Source: Polaromonas sp. JS666 (GTDB taxonomy: Bacteria; Pseudomonadota; Gammaproteobacteria; Burkholderiales; Burkholderiaceae_C). Taken from it: a DNA stretch of 64,000 nucleotides. Below, in pieces: positions 46,029-54,921 of this stretch. Made by a program: the position numbers and the translations under genes. The stretch spans positions 314,496 through 378,495 of the forward strand of contig NZ_FNHX01000002.1 of NCBI RefSeq assembly GCF_900103405.1, written 5' to 3'. The notes under the pieces are model-generated. The model ran no database searches. It worked only from the letters and a program-made list of their open reading frames with translations, and had not been told where the DNA came from. The first letter of the stretch is position 1, and each line of letters starts with the position of its first letter.

Positions 46029-46856
46029 ATGCACAAACTCATCAACGGCCCCGTCTTCCCGCGCTATGCCACCACGGCCGACAAAGCCGGCTGGTGGCTG
46101 GTGCGTGCCGCTTGCGTCGCCATACTCATCTTTCTGCTGGCGCCCATCCTGGTCGTGGTGCCGCTGTCCTTTTCCGACAGCTCCTTCCTGGCTTACCCCA
46201 TCCCGGGCTGGTCGTTGAAGTGGTACCGCAACCTGATGGATTCGCCCGAATGGGCCCGGGCCGCGAAGAACAGCTTCATCGTGGCGCCCGCCGCCACACT
46301 GATCGCCACCACGCTCGGCACGATGGCCGCGGTGGGCCTGTCGCGCACCCACTTTCGCTTCAAGAGCCTGCTCATGGGCATTCTCATCGCGCCGATGGTG
46401 GTGCCCATCGTGGTGGTAGGGGTGGCCACCTACCTCTACTTCGCGCCGCTCGGCCTGGCCGACAGCTACCTGGGCCTGATCGCCGTGCACGCGGCGCTGG
46501 GCACGCCTTTCGTGCTCACCACCGTGCTGGCGACGCTTGCGGGTTTCAACCACAACCTGGTCAGGGCATCACTGAGCCTTGGCGAGACGCCCTTGCGAAC
46601 CTTCTTCAGGATCACACTGCCGGTCATCGCTCCGGGCGTGATTTCCGGCGCGCTGTTCGCATTTGCCACCTCTTTTGACGAAGTGGTGGTCACGCTGTTC
46701 CTGGCCGGCACGGACCAGGCTACCCTGCCCCGCCAGATGTTCAACGGCATCCGGGAAAACATCTCGCCAACGATCGCGGCCGTGGCCACCTTGCTGATCA
46801 TTTTCACCACCACCCTCCTGCTGCTTCTGGAATGGCTGCGCGGGCGGCGCAATTGA
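46029..46856 (+). CDS. Polyamine-type ABC permease (PotC-like)
   Basis: 275 residues with six membrane segments. Includes ILVVVPLSFSDSSFLAYPIP, the coupling-helix region LVRASLSLGETPLRTFFRIT and ATSFDEVVVTLFLAGTDQAT, typical of PotC. It follows PotB after 49 bases and is followed by the NTF2-like gene after 33. Confidence 0.92.
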   Translation: MHKLINGPVFPRYATTADKAGWWLVRAACVAILIFLLAPILVVVPLSFSDSSFLAYPIPGWSLKWYRNLMDSPEWARAAKNSFIVAPAATLIATTLGTMAAVGLSRTHFRFKSLLMGILIAPMVVPIVVVGVATYLYFAPLGLADSYLGLIAVHAALGTPFVLTTVLATLAGFNHNLVRASLSLGETPLRTFFRITLPVIAPGVISGALFAFATSFDEVVVTLFLAGTDQATLPRQMFNGIRENISPTIAAVATLLIIFTTTLLLLLEWLRGRRN

Positions 46857-46889
46857 GCGCAGGCTCCTTCTTTCACCACAGGGCAATTC

Positions 46890-47285
46890 ATGCGCCAAGA
46901 CAACATTCGGGGCGAGGTCATCGGCAACCTGCCCGCAGCAGTCGAGCGATATTTCCAACTCATGTACGACTGCGACGTCGCGCAGTTCGACAACGTCTTT
47001 CATCCCACGGCGCAACTCCATGGCTTCACGGACGATGCGCTGGTGGTATGGCCCACCTCGGCCTACCGGGAGATTCTGGCGACCCGCATCTCCCCGATGA
47101 ATTCAGGCGCGCCGCGGGAGCAGGAAATCCTGCTGATCGACGTGGTGTCGAGCCGGCAGGCCATGGTCAAAGTTCGAGTGCGCATCAACCAGAAAGTGTT
47201 CGTCGACCACCTGGGCTACCTTCGCACCGATGAGGGCTGGCGCATCACGTCCAAGGCCTTCCACCTGGAGGGCAGCGCACCATGA
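46890..47285 (+). CDS. NTF2-like (SnoaL/lumazine-binding type) small protein
   Basis: 131 residues. The cone-shaped NTF2 fold is suggested by AVERYFQLMYDCDVAQFDNV followed by FHPTAQLHGF and by the closing strands FVDHLGYLRTDEGWRITSKA. Members are enzymes or ligand-binding scaffolds; the role here is unknown. Its stop overlaps the cupin start (ATGA), and the cupin overlaps the second binding protein in the same way, so the three are translationally coupled. Confidence 0.75.
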   Translation: MRQDNIRGEVIGNLPAAVERYFQLMYDCDVAQFDNVFHPTAQLHGFTDDALVVWPTSAYREILATRISPMNSGAPREQEILLIDVVSSRQAMVKVRVRINQKVFVDHLGYLRTDEGWRITSKAFHLEGSAP

Positions 47286-47563
47286 CGCTCCAAGCCACCG
47301 CACTCATGCACGTCGACGACGAGCGGGTCGTCGTGACCGAATGGCGCTTTGCGCCAGGCGCCGAAACAGGCCATCACGTCCACACCCGCCCCTACGTAGT
47401 GGTACCGCTGACGGACGGCACCCTGGGCATAGGCGGGTCGGACGTCAACTTGCACGCGGGCCAGGCTTATGCGCGGCCCGCAGGCGTGGCGCACAACGTC
47501 ATCAACACAGGCGCGAAGGAATTCCGGTTTGTGGAAATCGAATTGAAAGGCACGCTCCCATGA
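47282..47563 (+). CDS. Single-domain cupin protein
   Basis: 93 residues. Cupin motif 1 is GAETGHHVHTRPYVVVPLTDG (His-x-His, about residues 27-46) and motif 2 is HAGQAYARPAGVAHNVINTG (about residues 59-78) with a third His. It could be a small metal-dependent sensor or isomerase. It is coupled by ATGA to both neighbours, pointing to metabolism or sensing of the transported solute. Confidence 0.85.
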   Translation: MTLQATALMHVDDERVVVTEWRFAPGAETGHHVHTRPYVVVPLTDGTLGIGGSDVNLHAGQAYARPAGVAHNVINTGAKEFRFVEIELKGTLP

Positions 47564-48663
47564 AAACGCACCATCTATCCACGCTCATTGCAGCCTTCAG
47601 CCTGGTGCTGCCGGTGCACGCCCAGAACCCCGTTCAAATCCCCGCGCAAGGGCTGACCGTCGCCAACTTCGGCGGGGCCAACGGCAAGGCGCAGGACGCG
47701 GCCTTCATCCAGCCCTTCAAGGCAGCCTACAAAACCGAAGCGCGGGGGGTTGAATATCCGGGTGACCTCCCGGCCATTCGCAACATGCTCAAGGAACGCA
47801 AGAACGAATGGGATGTGGCCGAAGTGGAATCCGCCGACCTGAAGGCCGGATGCGACGCGGGCCTGTTCGAGCGCATAGACCGCGGCAGCATTCCCCATGC
47901 CGGCATGCTGTTGCCGGGCACCGTGCAGGAATGCGGTGTCGGCGCCTTTGTATGGGCCACCGTGATGGCCTACGAACCGGGCCGCTTCAAGGAGGCGCCG
48001 CGCAGCTGGCAGGATTTTTGGGACGTGCAGCGCTTTCCCGGCAAGCGGGGCTTGCGCAAAGGCGCGCGCTACAACATGGAAATCGCGCTGATGGCCGACG
48101 GCGTGCACCGCCGCGACGTGTACGCCATGCTGGCCACCGAGGCGGGCGCCCGGCGCGCCCTGGCCAAGCTCGAGCAGCTCAAGCCCCACATCGTCTGGTG
48201 GGAGTCGGGCTCCCAGCCGCCGCAGCGCCTGGCTTCCGGCGAAACCACGCTGTCCACCGCCTTCAACGGCCGCATCGCCGCTGCCAACCGCGAGCGCCTC
48301 AGCCCGCTGGCCATCTCCTGGCTTGACGCCGTGTACGAGTTGGACTACTGGGTCATCATCAAGGGCACGCCCAGGCTGGAGCAGGCGCGCGCCTTCATCA
48401 GTTTCGCCACCTCGGAAGAAGCACAGCTGGCCTTTTCGCGCGAGATTCCCTACGGCCCCACGCACTTCAACGCCATCCTGCGCTACGACACCGGCCGCGC
48501 CCGCCCCGCCGCCAGCGCGCCGGTCACGGACCTGTCCATGGCCGGCAGCGACCTGCCGTCGGCGCCCGGCAACATGCGCCGTTCGCTGGCCTTTGACCCG
48601 GCCTTCTGGACGAAGGCCGGCGGGACGGCGCTGGAAAAGCAGTTTGCCCAACGCATAAAGTAA
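47560..48663 (+). CDS. Polyamine-type ABC transporter periplasmic binding protein (second)
   Basis: 367 residues, paralogue of the protein at 43670. Signal peptide MKTHHLSTLIAAFSLVLPVH ends at AQ. Shared blocks are LTVANFGGANGKAQDAAFIQ, DVAEVESADLKAGCDAGLFE, GVGAFVWATVMAYEP and the WWESGSQPPQRLASGETTLS-type loop. An insertion of about 25 residues near the C-terminus (RPAASAPVTDLSMAGSDLPS) is absent from the first copy. It may extend ligand range for the same permease. Confidence 0.88.
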   Translation: MKTHHLSTLIAAFSLVLPVHAQNPVQIPAQGLTVANFGGANGKAQDAAFIQPFKAAYKTEARGVEYPGDLPAIRNMLKERKNEWDVAEVESADLKAGCDAGLFERIDRGSIPHAGMLLPGTVQECGVGAFVWATVMAYEPGRFKEAPRSWQDFWDVQRFPGKRGLRKGARYNMEIALMADGVHRRDVYAMLATEAGARRALAKLEQLKPHIVWWESGSQPPQRLASGETTLSTAFNGRIAAANRERLSPLAISWLDAVYELDYWVIIKGTPRLEQARAFISFATSEEAQLAFSREIPYGPTHFNAILRYDTGRARPAASAPVTDLSMAGSDLPSAPGNMRRSLAFDPAFWTKAGGTALEKQFAQRIK

Positions 48664-48824
48664 GGGCTGGTTTTCCGCAATCGCGCCTCTCGCACTGAAA
48701 CCCTTTCCCGGGGTCGCATACCGGCCCGCCGCCCTGCCGTCCCCGCGAAAGCTGTCAAAATCACCCGACGGTCTCTCCCCCTCCCACTTCCCCCAGCATC
48801 CTCCCGCCTTAAGGACTCCCGTTC

Positions 48825-50303
48825 ATGGACATGAAAACTTCCCCCATTTCCCTGCTCAAAGACCCCAGCCTGTTCAAGACCGACGCGCTGGTCAACGGCC
48901 AGTGGGTCGCGGGCAAAGCCCGTTTTGACGTGAACGACCCCGCCACCGGCCGCAAGCTGGCCGACGTGGCCAACCTGGGCCCGCAGGACGCCGAAGCCGC
49001 CATTGCCGCCGCCAACGCCGCCTGGCCGGCATGGCGCAACAAGACCGGCAAGGAGCGCCACGCCATCCTGCTCAAGTGGTTCCAGCTGCTGATGGCCAAC
49101 CAGGAAGACCTGGGCCGCATCATGACCGCCGAGCAGGGCAAGCCCTTTGCCGAGGCCAAGGGCGAGATCGCCTACGGCGCGAGTTTTGTCGAGTGGTTTG
49201 CCGAAGAGGCCAAACGCGTCAACGGCGAGACCCTGCCGCAGTTCGACAACAACCGCCGCCTGATGGTGATCAAGCAGCCGATCGGTGTGTGCGCCGCCAT
49301 CACGCCCTGGAACTTCCCGCTGGCCATGATCACCCGCAAGGTCGCCCCGGCCCTGGCCGCCGGCTGCCCGGTGGTTATCAAGCCGGCCGAGCTCACGCCG
49401 CTGACGGCCCTGGCCGCGGCCGAGCTGGCCGTGCGCGCCGGCATCCCGGCCGGCGTGCTCAATGTGCTGACGGCCGACAGCGCCAACAGCATCGCCGTGG
49501 GCAAAGTCTTCTGCGCCAGCGACGTGGTGCGCCACATCAGCTTCACCGGCTCCACCGAGGTCGGCCGCATCCTGATGGCGCAAAGCGCGCCCAGCGTCAA
49601 GAAGCTCGCGCTGGAGCTGGGCGGCAACGCGCCCTTCATCGTGTTCGACGATGCCGACGTGGATTCGGCCGTCGAGGGCGCCATGGCCAGCAAATACCGC
49701 AACGCCGGCCAGACCTGCGTCTGCGCCAACCGCATCTATGTGCAGGACGGCATCTACGACCAGTTCGTTGAGAAATTCGCCGCCAAGGTCAAGGGCCTCA
49801 AGGTCGGCAACGGCTTTGAGGACGGCGTGGTGCAAGGCCCGTTGATCGAGGACGCCGCCGTCGAGAAGGTGCAGCGCCATGTGGACGATGCCCTCGCCAA
49901 GGGCGGCAAGCTGCTGGCCGGCGGCCACAAGCTCCAGGGCCAGTTCTTCGAACCCACGGTGGTTTCCGAAGCCACCGCCGACATGCTCTGCGCCCGCGAA
50001 GAAACCTTCGGCCCCTTCGCGCCGGTGTTCCGCTTCCACAAGGACCAGGAGGCGATTGACGCGGCCAACAACACCGAGTTTGGTCTCGCCAGCTATTTCT
50101 ACAGCCGCGACATAGGCCGCATCTACCGCGTGGCCGAGGCGCTGGAATACGGCATGGTGGGCATCAACGCGGGCGTGATCGCCACCGAGCACGTGCCCTT
50201 CGGCGGCGTCAAGCAGTCGGGCCTGGGCCGCGAGGGTTCGCGCCACGGCATCGAAGAGTACCTTGAGATGAAGTACCTGTGCTTGGGCGACATCCAGCGC
50301 TAA
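48825..50303 (+). CDS. gabD: NAD(P)-dependent succinate-semialdehyde dehydrogenase (GabD-like)
   Basis: 492 residues. The catalytic cysteine is in NAGQTCVCANRIYVQDG (about residue 300) and the general-base glutamate in LALELGGNAPFIVFDDAD (about residue 266). AITPWNFPLAMITRKVAPAL and SFTGSTEVGR are standard. AAGGA precedes the ATG. With gabT upstream it completes the path from GABA to succinate. 2-oxoglutarate semialdehyde, the end product of hydroxyproline catabolism, is an alternative or additional substrate for this family. Confidence 0.88.
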   Translation: MDMKTSPISLLKDPSLFKTDALVNGQWVAGKARFDVNDPATGRKLADVANLGPQDAEAAIAAANAAWPAWRNKTGKERHAILLKWFQLLMANQEDLGRIMTAEQGKPFAEAKGEIAYGASFVEWFAEEAKRVNGETLPQFDNNRRLMVIKQPIGVCAAITPWNFPLAMITRKVAPALAAGCPVVIKPAELTPLTALAAAELAVRAGIPAGVLNVLTADSANSIAVGKVFCASDVVRHISFTGSTEVGRILMAQSAPSVKKLALELGGNAPFIVFDDADVDSAVEGAMASKYRNAGQTCVCANRIYVQDGIYDQFVEKFAAKVKGLKVGNGFEDGVVQGPLIEDAAVEKVQRHVDDALAKGGKLLAGGHKLQGQFFEPTVVSEATADMLCAREETFGPFAPVFRFHKDQEAIDAANNTEFGLASYFYSRDIGRIYRVAEALEYGMVGINAGVIATEHVPFGGVKQSGLGREGSRHGIEEYLEMKYLCLGDIQR

Positions 50304-50341
50304 ACTGGTTCCCCCTACACTCGCCCGCCCACCACGCCTCT

Positions 50342-51043
50342 ATGCGCCTGCTGCTTGTCGAAGACGAAGCCGAAATGGCGGCGTGGCTGCTGCGCGCCTT
50401 CAAGCAAAGCGGTTATGTGTCCGACCACGCGCCCGATGCCGCCACCGCCGAGTCGCTGCTGGCCGGCAACGACTATGACGCCGTGGTGCTGGACCTGCGC
50501 CTGCCCGACAAACACGGGCTGGCCCTGCTGGCCGAGCTGCGCAAGGACGGCAACCGCACGCCCGTGCTGGTGCTGACCGCCCAGGGCTCGCTGCAGGACC
50601 GGGTCAAGGGCCTGAACGTCGGGGCCGACGACTTCCTGAGCAAGCCTTTTGCCCTCGAGGAACTCGAGGCCCGCCTCGCCGCGCTGGTGCGGCGCAGCCG
50701 CGGCCGCTCCCACGCGCCGCTGCAGTGCGGGTCTCTCTCGTGCCCGCACGACAGCCGCGCCTTCACGCTGGGCGGCACGCTGCTGCAGCTCACGCCGCGC
50801 GAAAGCGCGGCCCTGGCCGTGCTGCTGGCGCGCAGCGGCACGCCGGTGGAAAAATCGCAGCTCTCGGGCAAGGTTTTTCCGGCCGACAGCAACGCCGGGC
50901 CCGATGCCATCGAGCTGGTGCTGCACCGGCTGCGCCGCAAGCTTGAAGGCGGCGACGTGCGCATCGTCACCGTGCGCGGCCTGGGTTATATGTTGGAAAG
51001 CATTGCCCCGGAAAGCGCCGCGCATGAAGATACTGCGCACTGA
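50342..51043 (+). CDS. OmpR-family response regulator, TctD-like
   Basis: 233 residues. Receiver domain with acidic pocket EDE (residues 7-9), phosphoacceptor Asp51 in AVVLDLRLPD and Lys in FLSKPFALEELEAR. The DNA-binding domain of winged-helix type has LTPRESAALAVLLARSGTPV and ELVLHRLRRKLEGGDVRIVT followed by VRGLGYML. The histidine kinase gene overlaps by 20 bases. The tctBA genes follow directly, as in the tricarboxylate-responsive TctDE systems. Confidence 0.92.
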   Translation: MRLLLVEDEAEMAAWLLRAFKQSGYVSDHAPDAATAESLLAGNDYDAVVLDLRLPDKHGLALLAELRKDGNRTPVLVLTAQGSLQDRVKGLNVGADDFLSKPFALEELEARLAALVRRSRGRSHAPLQCGSLSCPHDSRAFTLGGTLLQLTPRESAALAVLLARSGTPVEKSQLSGKVFPADSNAGPDAIELVLHRLRRKLEGGDVRIVTVRGLGYMLESIAPESAAHEDTAH

Positions 51044-52559
51044 CCCTGACCGCTTCGGCATACGCGCGCGCCTGCTCACGCTGCTGCTCCCGGCCATCCT
51101 GGGCCTGCTGGCCCTGGACAGCTGGAACGACTACAGCGCCCTCAGAAACCAGGTGCAGGAGGCCTACGACCAGAGCATGCTGGAAGCCGCGCACGCGCTG
51201 CAAAGCAGCGTGACACCGGCGCGGGACGGCTCGCTGCAGCTCAACGCGCCAGCCGGGGTGCAAGCCATATTCGGCGCGGACTACCCCCTGCAAAAATACC
51301 TGCAGGTGAGCCTGGCGCCCCTGCCGCAGACGCCGGCGCAGGCCGGCAACACCAACCCATCTGGACTCACCCTGCTGGGCGGAACAGAGCTGCCGGCGCC
51401 GCCGCCCGAACTTTCAGCACCCGGGGCCGATGCCCCCGCCGCGGGCTCGCCCGTCTGGTATGACAGCTTCCACGCGGGCCATGCGGTGCGGGTGGTGGCC
51501 TTGCGTAGCCAGGTGCGGGATGGGCAGGGCCGGCCCTTCAGCCTGCTGGTCCAGGTTGCCGAAAGTACGGTCCCGCGCGACCGCGCGCAGGACGCCACCT
51601 TGCGGCAGGAGCTGATACGCGACGCGCGCATGGTGCTGGTGATGGTGCTGCTGGTCTGGCTGGGCGTGACCTGGTCGCTGCAGCCGCTGGAGCGCCTGCG
51701 CAAGTCGGTGTTGCAGGGCAAGGGCGACGAGCTCAAGCCGCTGGACACCAGCGGCGTGCCGCATGAGGTGGCGCCGCTGGTCGAGGCCCTGAACCAGCAC
51801 CTGGCCAGCTACCGCGAGCTGCTGGAGCAGCAATCGCAATTCCTGGCCGATGCCTCGCACCAGCTGCGCACGCCGCTGGCCATCATGCTGACCCAGGCCG
51901 GCGTAGCGCTGCGCGAAAAAGACACCGGGCAGATTCACACGACCTTGCGCGCCATGGTCGCCCAGATCGCGCGCAGCCGGCGCCTGTGCGAGCAGCTGCT
52001 GTCGCTGGCCCACGCGAGCGAGAGCGCGCCGCCCGCCGGCACGCCCACCCTGGTCGACCTGAACGCCGTCGCCCGCGAGGTGGTGCTGCAGCACCTGGCG
52101 CTGGCCCATGAAAAAAACCTGGACCTGGGCTGGGTCGACGCCCGCGGGGATTCGGCGGATACGGATGCGGCGGCGCAAGACGCGCCGGCAGCCGCGGTCC
52201 CGGTACTGGCCCGGGAGCCCGAGCTGCACGAGGCGCTTTCCAACCTGGTGCACAACGCCATCGCCTACACACCGCCCGGCGGCCAGATCACCGTGATGGC
52301 GGGCAACCGGGACGGCATGGCGCTGGCCGAGGTTCGCGACAACGGCCCCGGCATTGCCCAGGTGCGCCGCGGCCAGGTGTTTGAGCGCTTTCATTCGGCT
52401 GGCCCGGGCGCCGAAAAAGGCTCGCGCGGTGCCGGGCTGGGCCTGTCCATCGCGCGCGCCTACGCCAGGCGCAACGGCGGCGACATCGAACTGGCCGACC
52501 CGGCTTCCGGCCCCGGGCTGCGCGCCATCCTGCGCCTGCCGCTGGCGCCCCAACAGTAG
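51024..52559 (+). CDS. Sensor histidine kinase, TctE-like
   Basis: 511 residues. Two membrane segments bracket a periplasmic sensor: RLLTLLLPAILGLLALDSW (about residues 17-35) and MVLVMVLLVWLGVTWSLQPL (about residues 203-222). The phosphoacceptor His279 is in FLADASHQLRTPLAIMLTQA; the ATP-binding N-box is EALSNLVHNAIAYTPPGGQI and G-boxes are DNGPGIA and GAGLGLSIARAY. The long ligand-sensing region contains an unusual Pro/Ala-rich segment (ELPAPPPELSAPGADAPAAG). Likely senses tricarboxylates or dicarboxylates for the tct genes; inference from neighbours. Confidence 0.92.
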   Translation: MKILRTDPDRFGIRARLLTLLLPAILGLLALDSWNDYSALRNQVQEAYDQSMLEAAHALQSSVTPARDGSLQLNAPAGVQAIFGADYPLQKYLQVSLAPLPQTPAQAGNTNPSGLTLLGGTELPAPPPELSAPGADAPAAGSPVWYDSFHAGHAVRVVALRSQVRDGQGRPFSLLVQVAESTVPRDRAQDATLRQELIRDARMVLVMVLLVWLGVTWSLQPLERLRKSVLQGKGDELKPLDTSGVPHEVAPLVEALNQHLASYRELLEQQSQFLADASHQLRTPLAIMLTQAGVALREKDTGQIHTTLRAMVAQIARSRRLCEQLLSLAHASESAPPAGTPTLVDLNAVAREVVLQHLALAHEKNLDLGWVDARGDSADTDAAAQDAPAAAVPVLAREPELHEALSNLVHNAIAYTPPGGQITVMAGNRDGMALAEVRDNGPGIAQVRRGQVFERFHSAGPGAEKGSRGAGLGLSIARAYARRNGGDIELADPASGPGLRAILRLPLAPQQ

Positions 52560-52750
52560 CGCTGACAGCCCGCCCGGGAGCGGCCACAGCGGGTTCATAC
52601 CCGTTAGTGATAACACGTATTTTGGCCCCGGCCGCGCAAAACGAAAGCCGATTGGAAGCCTCGCTTCCTAACATCCCCTCCAGCCCGAACGCCCCCAGGC
52701 CGCATTTCCCGAGCGGCCCGGGGCCGGGACATCACCCCAAGGAGACACGG

Positions 52751-52813
52751 ATGACACACCCCCCGTTTGCGACAAGGCCCTTCGCGGCCCAGCCATGGAG
52801 CGCCCCACGATGA
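52751..52813 (+). CDS. Possible 20-codon leader peptide coupled to tctB
   Basis: A short frame starting MTHPPFATRPFAAQP has a strong ribosome binding site (AAGGAG, spacing seven) and ends in a TGA that overlaps the tctB start as ATGA. TctB itself has only the internal GGAG of this leader as a binding site. This suggests that ribosomes load on the leader and re-initiate at tctB. No attenuator hairpin was recognised. Confidence 0.5.
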   Translation: MTHPPFATRPFAAQPWSAPR

Positions 52814-53238
52814 ACTTCAACAACCGCAATTTCGTACGGGGCCTGTGCCTCATGGCCATCGCCCTGGTCTTCGGCGGGGTGTCCTTCAGCTACACCATGG
52901 GTGAGCTGAGCCGTTCCGGGCCCGGCCTGTTCCCGCTGCTGGTGAGCTCCTTCCTGTTCGTCATCGGCGTGCTCACCGTGGTGCGCTCGCATTTTGTCGA
53001 CCCCGTGCCGCTGGACTACAGCGCCAAGAACATCGCCATCATCCTGGTGAGCCTGGTCGGCTTCTCGGTGATTTCCCAGTTCGTCAACATGATCCTGGGC
53101 ATCGTCTTCCTGGTGTTCTGCTCCACGCTGGCCGGCACCTCGTATTCGCTGGTGCGCAACGTCAAGATCTCCATCGGCCTGGTCGCCGTGGCCTTCGCCT
53201 TCAAACAATTTCTCGGCCTGAGCCTGCCGCTGTACTGA
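52810..53238 (+). CDS. tctB: Tripartite tricarboxylate transporter, small membrane subunit
   Basis: 142 residues. About four membrane segments, first FVRGLCLMAIALVFGGVSFS. TctB proteins pair with TctA in the inner membrane. The ATG at 52810 is chosen over 52795 because of GGAG nine bases upstream and the ATGA overlap with the leader. One base separates its stop from tctA. Confidence 0.9.
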   Translation: MNFNNRNFVRGLCLMAIALVFGGVSFSYTMGELSRSGPGLFPLLVSSFLFVIGVLTVVRSHFVDPVPLDYSAKNIAIILVSLVGFSVISQFVNMILGIVFLVFCSTLAGTSYSLVRNVKISIGLVAVAFAFKQFLGLSLPLY

Positions 53239-53239
53239 T

Positions 53240-54814
53240 ATGGAAGTCCTGCACAACCTCTCGTTCGGTTTCGAACACGCGCTGACGCTGCAAAACCTGC
53301 TGTATTGCGCCCTGGGCTGTACGGTGGGCACGCTGATCGGGCTGCTGCCCGGCCTGGGCCCCCTGTCCACCATCAGCCTGCTGCTGCCGCTGACCTACTC
53401 CATCCCCACCGGCGGCGCCCTCATCATGCTGGCCGGCATCTACTACGGCGCGCAATACGGCGACAGCGTGAGCGCCATCACCATGAAGATCCCGCATGCC
53501 AGCAGCATCGTGGCCTGCATAGACGGCTACCAGATGACGCTCAAGGGCAAGACCGGCCTGGCGCTGTTCACCGCCGGCGTTTCCAGCTTCATTGGCGGCA
53601 CGGTCGCCATCGTGGTGCTGTCGACCATGGCGCCCGCGCTGGGCGAAGTCGGTTTCCTGTTCGGGCCGGCCGACTACTGCGCGCTGATGCTGCTGGGTTT
53701 CTTCTGCGTGAGTTTTGTCAGCAGCGGCAGCCTGCTCAACGGCCTGGCCATGGCCATGGTCGGCGTGCTGCTGGGCATGGTCGGCACCGACGTCAACAGC
53801 GGCGTGGCGCGCTACACCATGAACCTGCCCTTCCTGATGGACGGCATCGGCCTGATCAGCATCGCGCTGGGCTGCTTCGGCATTGCCGAGGTCGTGAAAA
53901 ACCTCGACAACAAAAACGTGCTCACGCCCTTTAACGGCAAGATCAAGCTCATGCCCACCTGGCCCGAGTTCAAGCGCATCATCCCCAGCGCGCTGCGCGG
54001 CAGCGTGATCGGCTCCATCCTGGGCATACTGCCCGGCGGCGGCCCCACCATCGCCCAGTTCGCCGCCTATGCCGCCGACAAAAAGCTCAGCAAATACAAA
54101 CACGAAATCGGCACCGGATGCATTGAAGGCGTGGCCGGCCAGGCCGCCGCCGACGAGGCTGCCGCGCGCACCAGCTTCATCCCGCTGATGGCCATCGGCA
54201 TCCCCGAGAACGCCGTGATGGCGCTGATGATGGCGGCCTTTGTGGTCAAGGGCATACAGCCCGGCCCCAACATGATCGCCACCCACCCCGACCTGTTCTG
54301 GGGCCTGGTGGCCAGCATGTGGATAGGCAACTGCTTCCTGCTGGTCCTCAACGTGCCCCTGGTGCGCTACTGGCTGTCGGTCTTCAAGATTCCCTACACC
54401 GTGCTGTTCCCGGCCATCCTGTTCTTCTGCTGCATAGGCACTTACAGCATCAACAACAGCCTGGACGACATCTACACCACCGCCGTGTTCGGTTTCATCG
54501 GCTACCTCTTCCTGCGCCTGGACATGGAGGCCGCGCCGCTGCTGCTGGGCTTTATCCTGGGCCCCATGCTGGAGGAAAATTTCCGCCGCGCCATGCTGCT
54601 GAGCCGCGGCAGCTTCAATGTCTTCGTTAACCGCCCCATCAGCGGCACCCTGCTCAGCGTGATTGGCATCCTGGTCGTGTGGCAGACGGTGGTGTTTATC
54701 CGCAAGCTGATCAAGTCGCCCGACCACCACATCCACTCGGACAACGAGAGCGCCAAGGCCCCCACGCCTGCCGCGGCGGCGGCCACCTCGGGGTCGCTGG
54801 CTTCCGGCGAATAA
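53240..54814 (+). CDS. tctA: Tripartite tricarboxylate transporter, large membrane subunit
   Basis: 524 residues, the usual TctA length. Starts MEVLHNLSFGFEHALTLQNL. Family blocks include LIGLLPGLGPLSTISLLLPL, MLAGIYYGAQYGDSVSAI and LGILPGGGPTIAQFAAYAAD, the two PG-rich reentrant signatures. About twelve membrane segments. Solute is set by TctC, which is not encoded next to it. A strong terminator follows at 54829. Confidence 0.95.
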   Translation: MEVLHNLSFGFEHALTLQNLLYCALGCTVGTLIGLLPGLGPLSTISLLLPLTYSIPTGGALIMLAGIYYGAQYGDSVSAITMKIPHASSIVACIDGYQMTLKGKTGLALFTAGVSSFIGGTVAIVVLSTMAPALGEVGFLFGPADYCALMLLGFFCVSFVSSGSLLNGLAMAMVGVLLGMVGTDVNSGVARYTMNLPFLMDGIGLISIALGCFGIAEVVKNLDNKNVLTPFNGKIKLMPTWPEFKRIIPSALRGSVIGSILGILPGGGPTIAQFAAYAADKKLSKYKHEIGTGCIEGVAGQAAADEAAARTSFIPLMAIGIPENAVMALMMAAFVVKGIQPGPNMIATHPDLFWGLVASMWIGNCFLLVLNVPLVRYWLSVFKIPYTVLFPAILFFCCIGTYSINNSLDDIYTTAVFGFIGYLFLRLDMEAAPLLLGFILGPMLEENFRRAMLLSRGSFNVFVNRPISGTLLSVIGILVVWQTVVFIRKLIKSPDHHIHSDNESAKAPTPAAAAATSGSLASGE

Positions 54815-54828
54815 GGCCCGCCCCACCA

Positions 54829-54868
54829 CAAGCCCCCGAAACGGCCCTTGCGGCGATTCGGGGGCTTG
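54829..54868 (+). terminator. Intrinsic terminator of the tct operon
   Basis: CAAGCCCCCGAA pairs with TTCGGGGGCTTG, a perfect 12-base-pair stem around a 16-base loop, followed by TTT. It ends the tctBA transcript and separates it from the DsrE-like gene. Confidence 0.8.
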
Positions 54869-54921
54869 TTTCATGCGGCCGTTGTGTTGAAATAAGCCTC
54901 TCTTTGAGGAGACCTTAGAAC

